Assembly (NCBI GenBank): GCA_028718845.1
Contig: JAQULA010000113.1
Span: 1 to 5,900, forward strand
DNA length: 5,900 nucleotides
Direction: 5' to 3'
DNA from: Candidatus Omnitrophota bacterium
Lineage (GTDB): Bacteria; Omnitrophota; Gorgyraeia; B26-G9
Of the stretch, positions 5,898 to 5,900 are shown one piece after another (position 1 is the first letter of the stretch; each line of letters begins with the position of its first letter). The notes under the pieces were generated by a model. It was not told the DNA's origin and ran no database searches. It saw nothing but the letters and a program-made list of their open reading frames with translations. The position numbers were made by a program, and so were the translations under genes.

Positions 5898-5900
5898 TCT

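Noticed and set aside
1..5900. Mobile element, CRISPR array, tRNA or rRNA gene
   Set aside because: I saw no transposase or integrase motifs, spaced direct repeats, terminal inverted repeats, or tRNA/rRNA-like sequence on either strand.

Overview
The window is a compact bacterial chromosomal segment (about 45-50% GC by eye). Every credible gene reads on the minus strand and intergenic gaps are short. The content is largely housekeeping and ion-transport: a TrmH/SpoU-family 23S rRNA methyltransferase (RlmB type), an MgtE magnesium transporter and a Na+/phosphate cotransporter with a PhoU-like tail. Around these sit four small or medium proteins that I cannot assign to a named family. Signal peptides, sigma70-type promoters and Shine-Dalgarno sites indicate a bacterium, probably diderm. 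The uncharacterised proteins remind me of Omnitrophota-like candidate phyla, but that is a low-confidence impression and not something the sequence proves.

Layout in transcription order, from the right edge leftward. (1) A 73-aa basic protein of unknown function (5676-5897), whose upstream region lies outside the window. (2) A strong promoter at 5567-5595, followed by a three-gene operon: a 217-aa probably cytoplasmic protein with a helix-turn-helix-like segment (4841-5494), the Na/Pi cotransporter (3168-4808) and mgtE (1712-3124). The spacings are 32 and 43 nt. (3) A second promoter at 1652-1680, followed by rlmB (881-1603) and a small exported protein with a CxxC pair (413-823). (4) A third promoter at 336-364, driving a small exported protein that runs off the left edge (1-304).

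The most notable biology is the 217-aa protein placed first in a transcription unit with phosphate and magnesium transporters. It could be a regulator or partner of Mg2+/phosphate homeostasis, but that rests only on operon position. The three promoters are unusually easy to read: each has a 17-bp spacer and an extended -10, and two share an identical 11-bp block. Two start codons were moved downstream because good ribosome binding sites lie in front of internal ATGs. I see no mobile element, CRISPR array, RNA gene, riboswitch or convincing intrinsic terminator, and no evidence for a wholly new multi-gene system.
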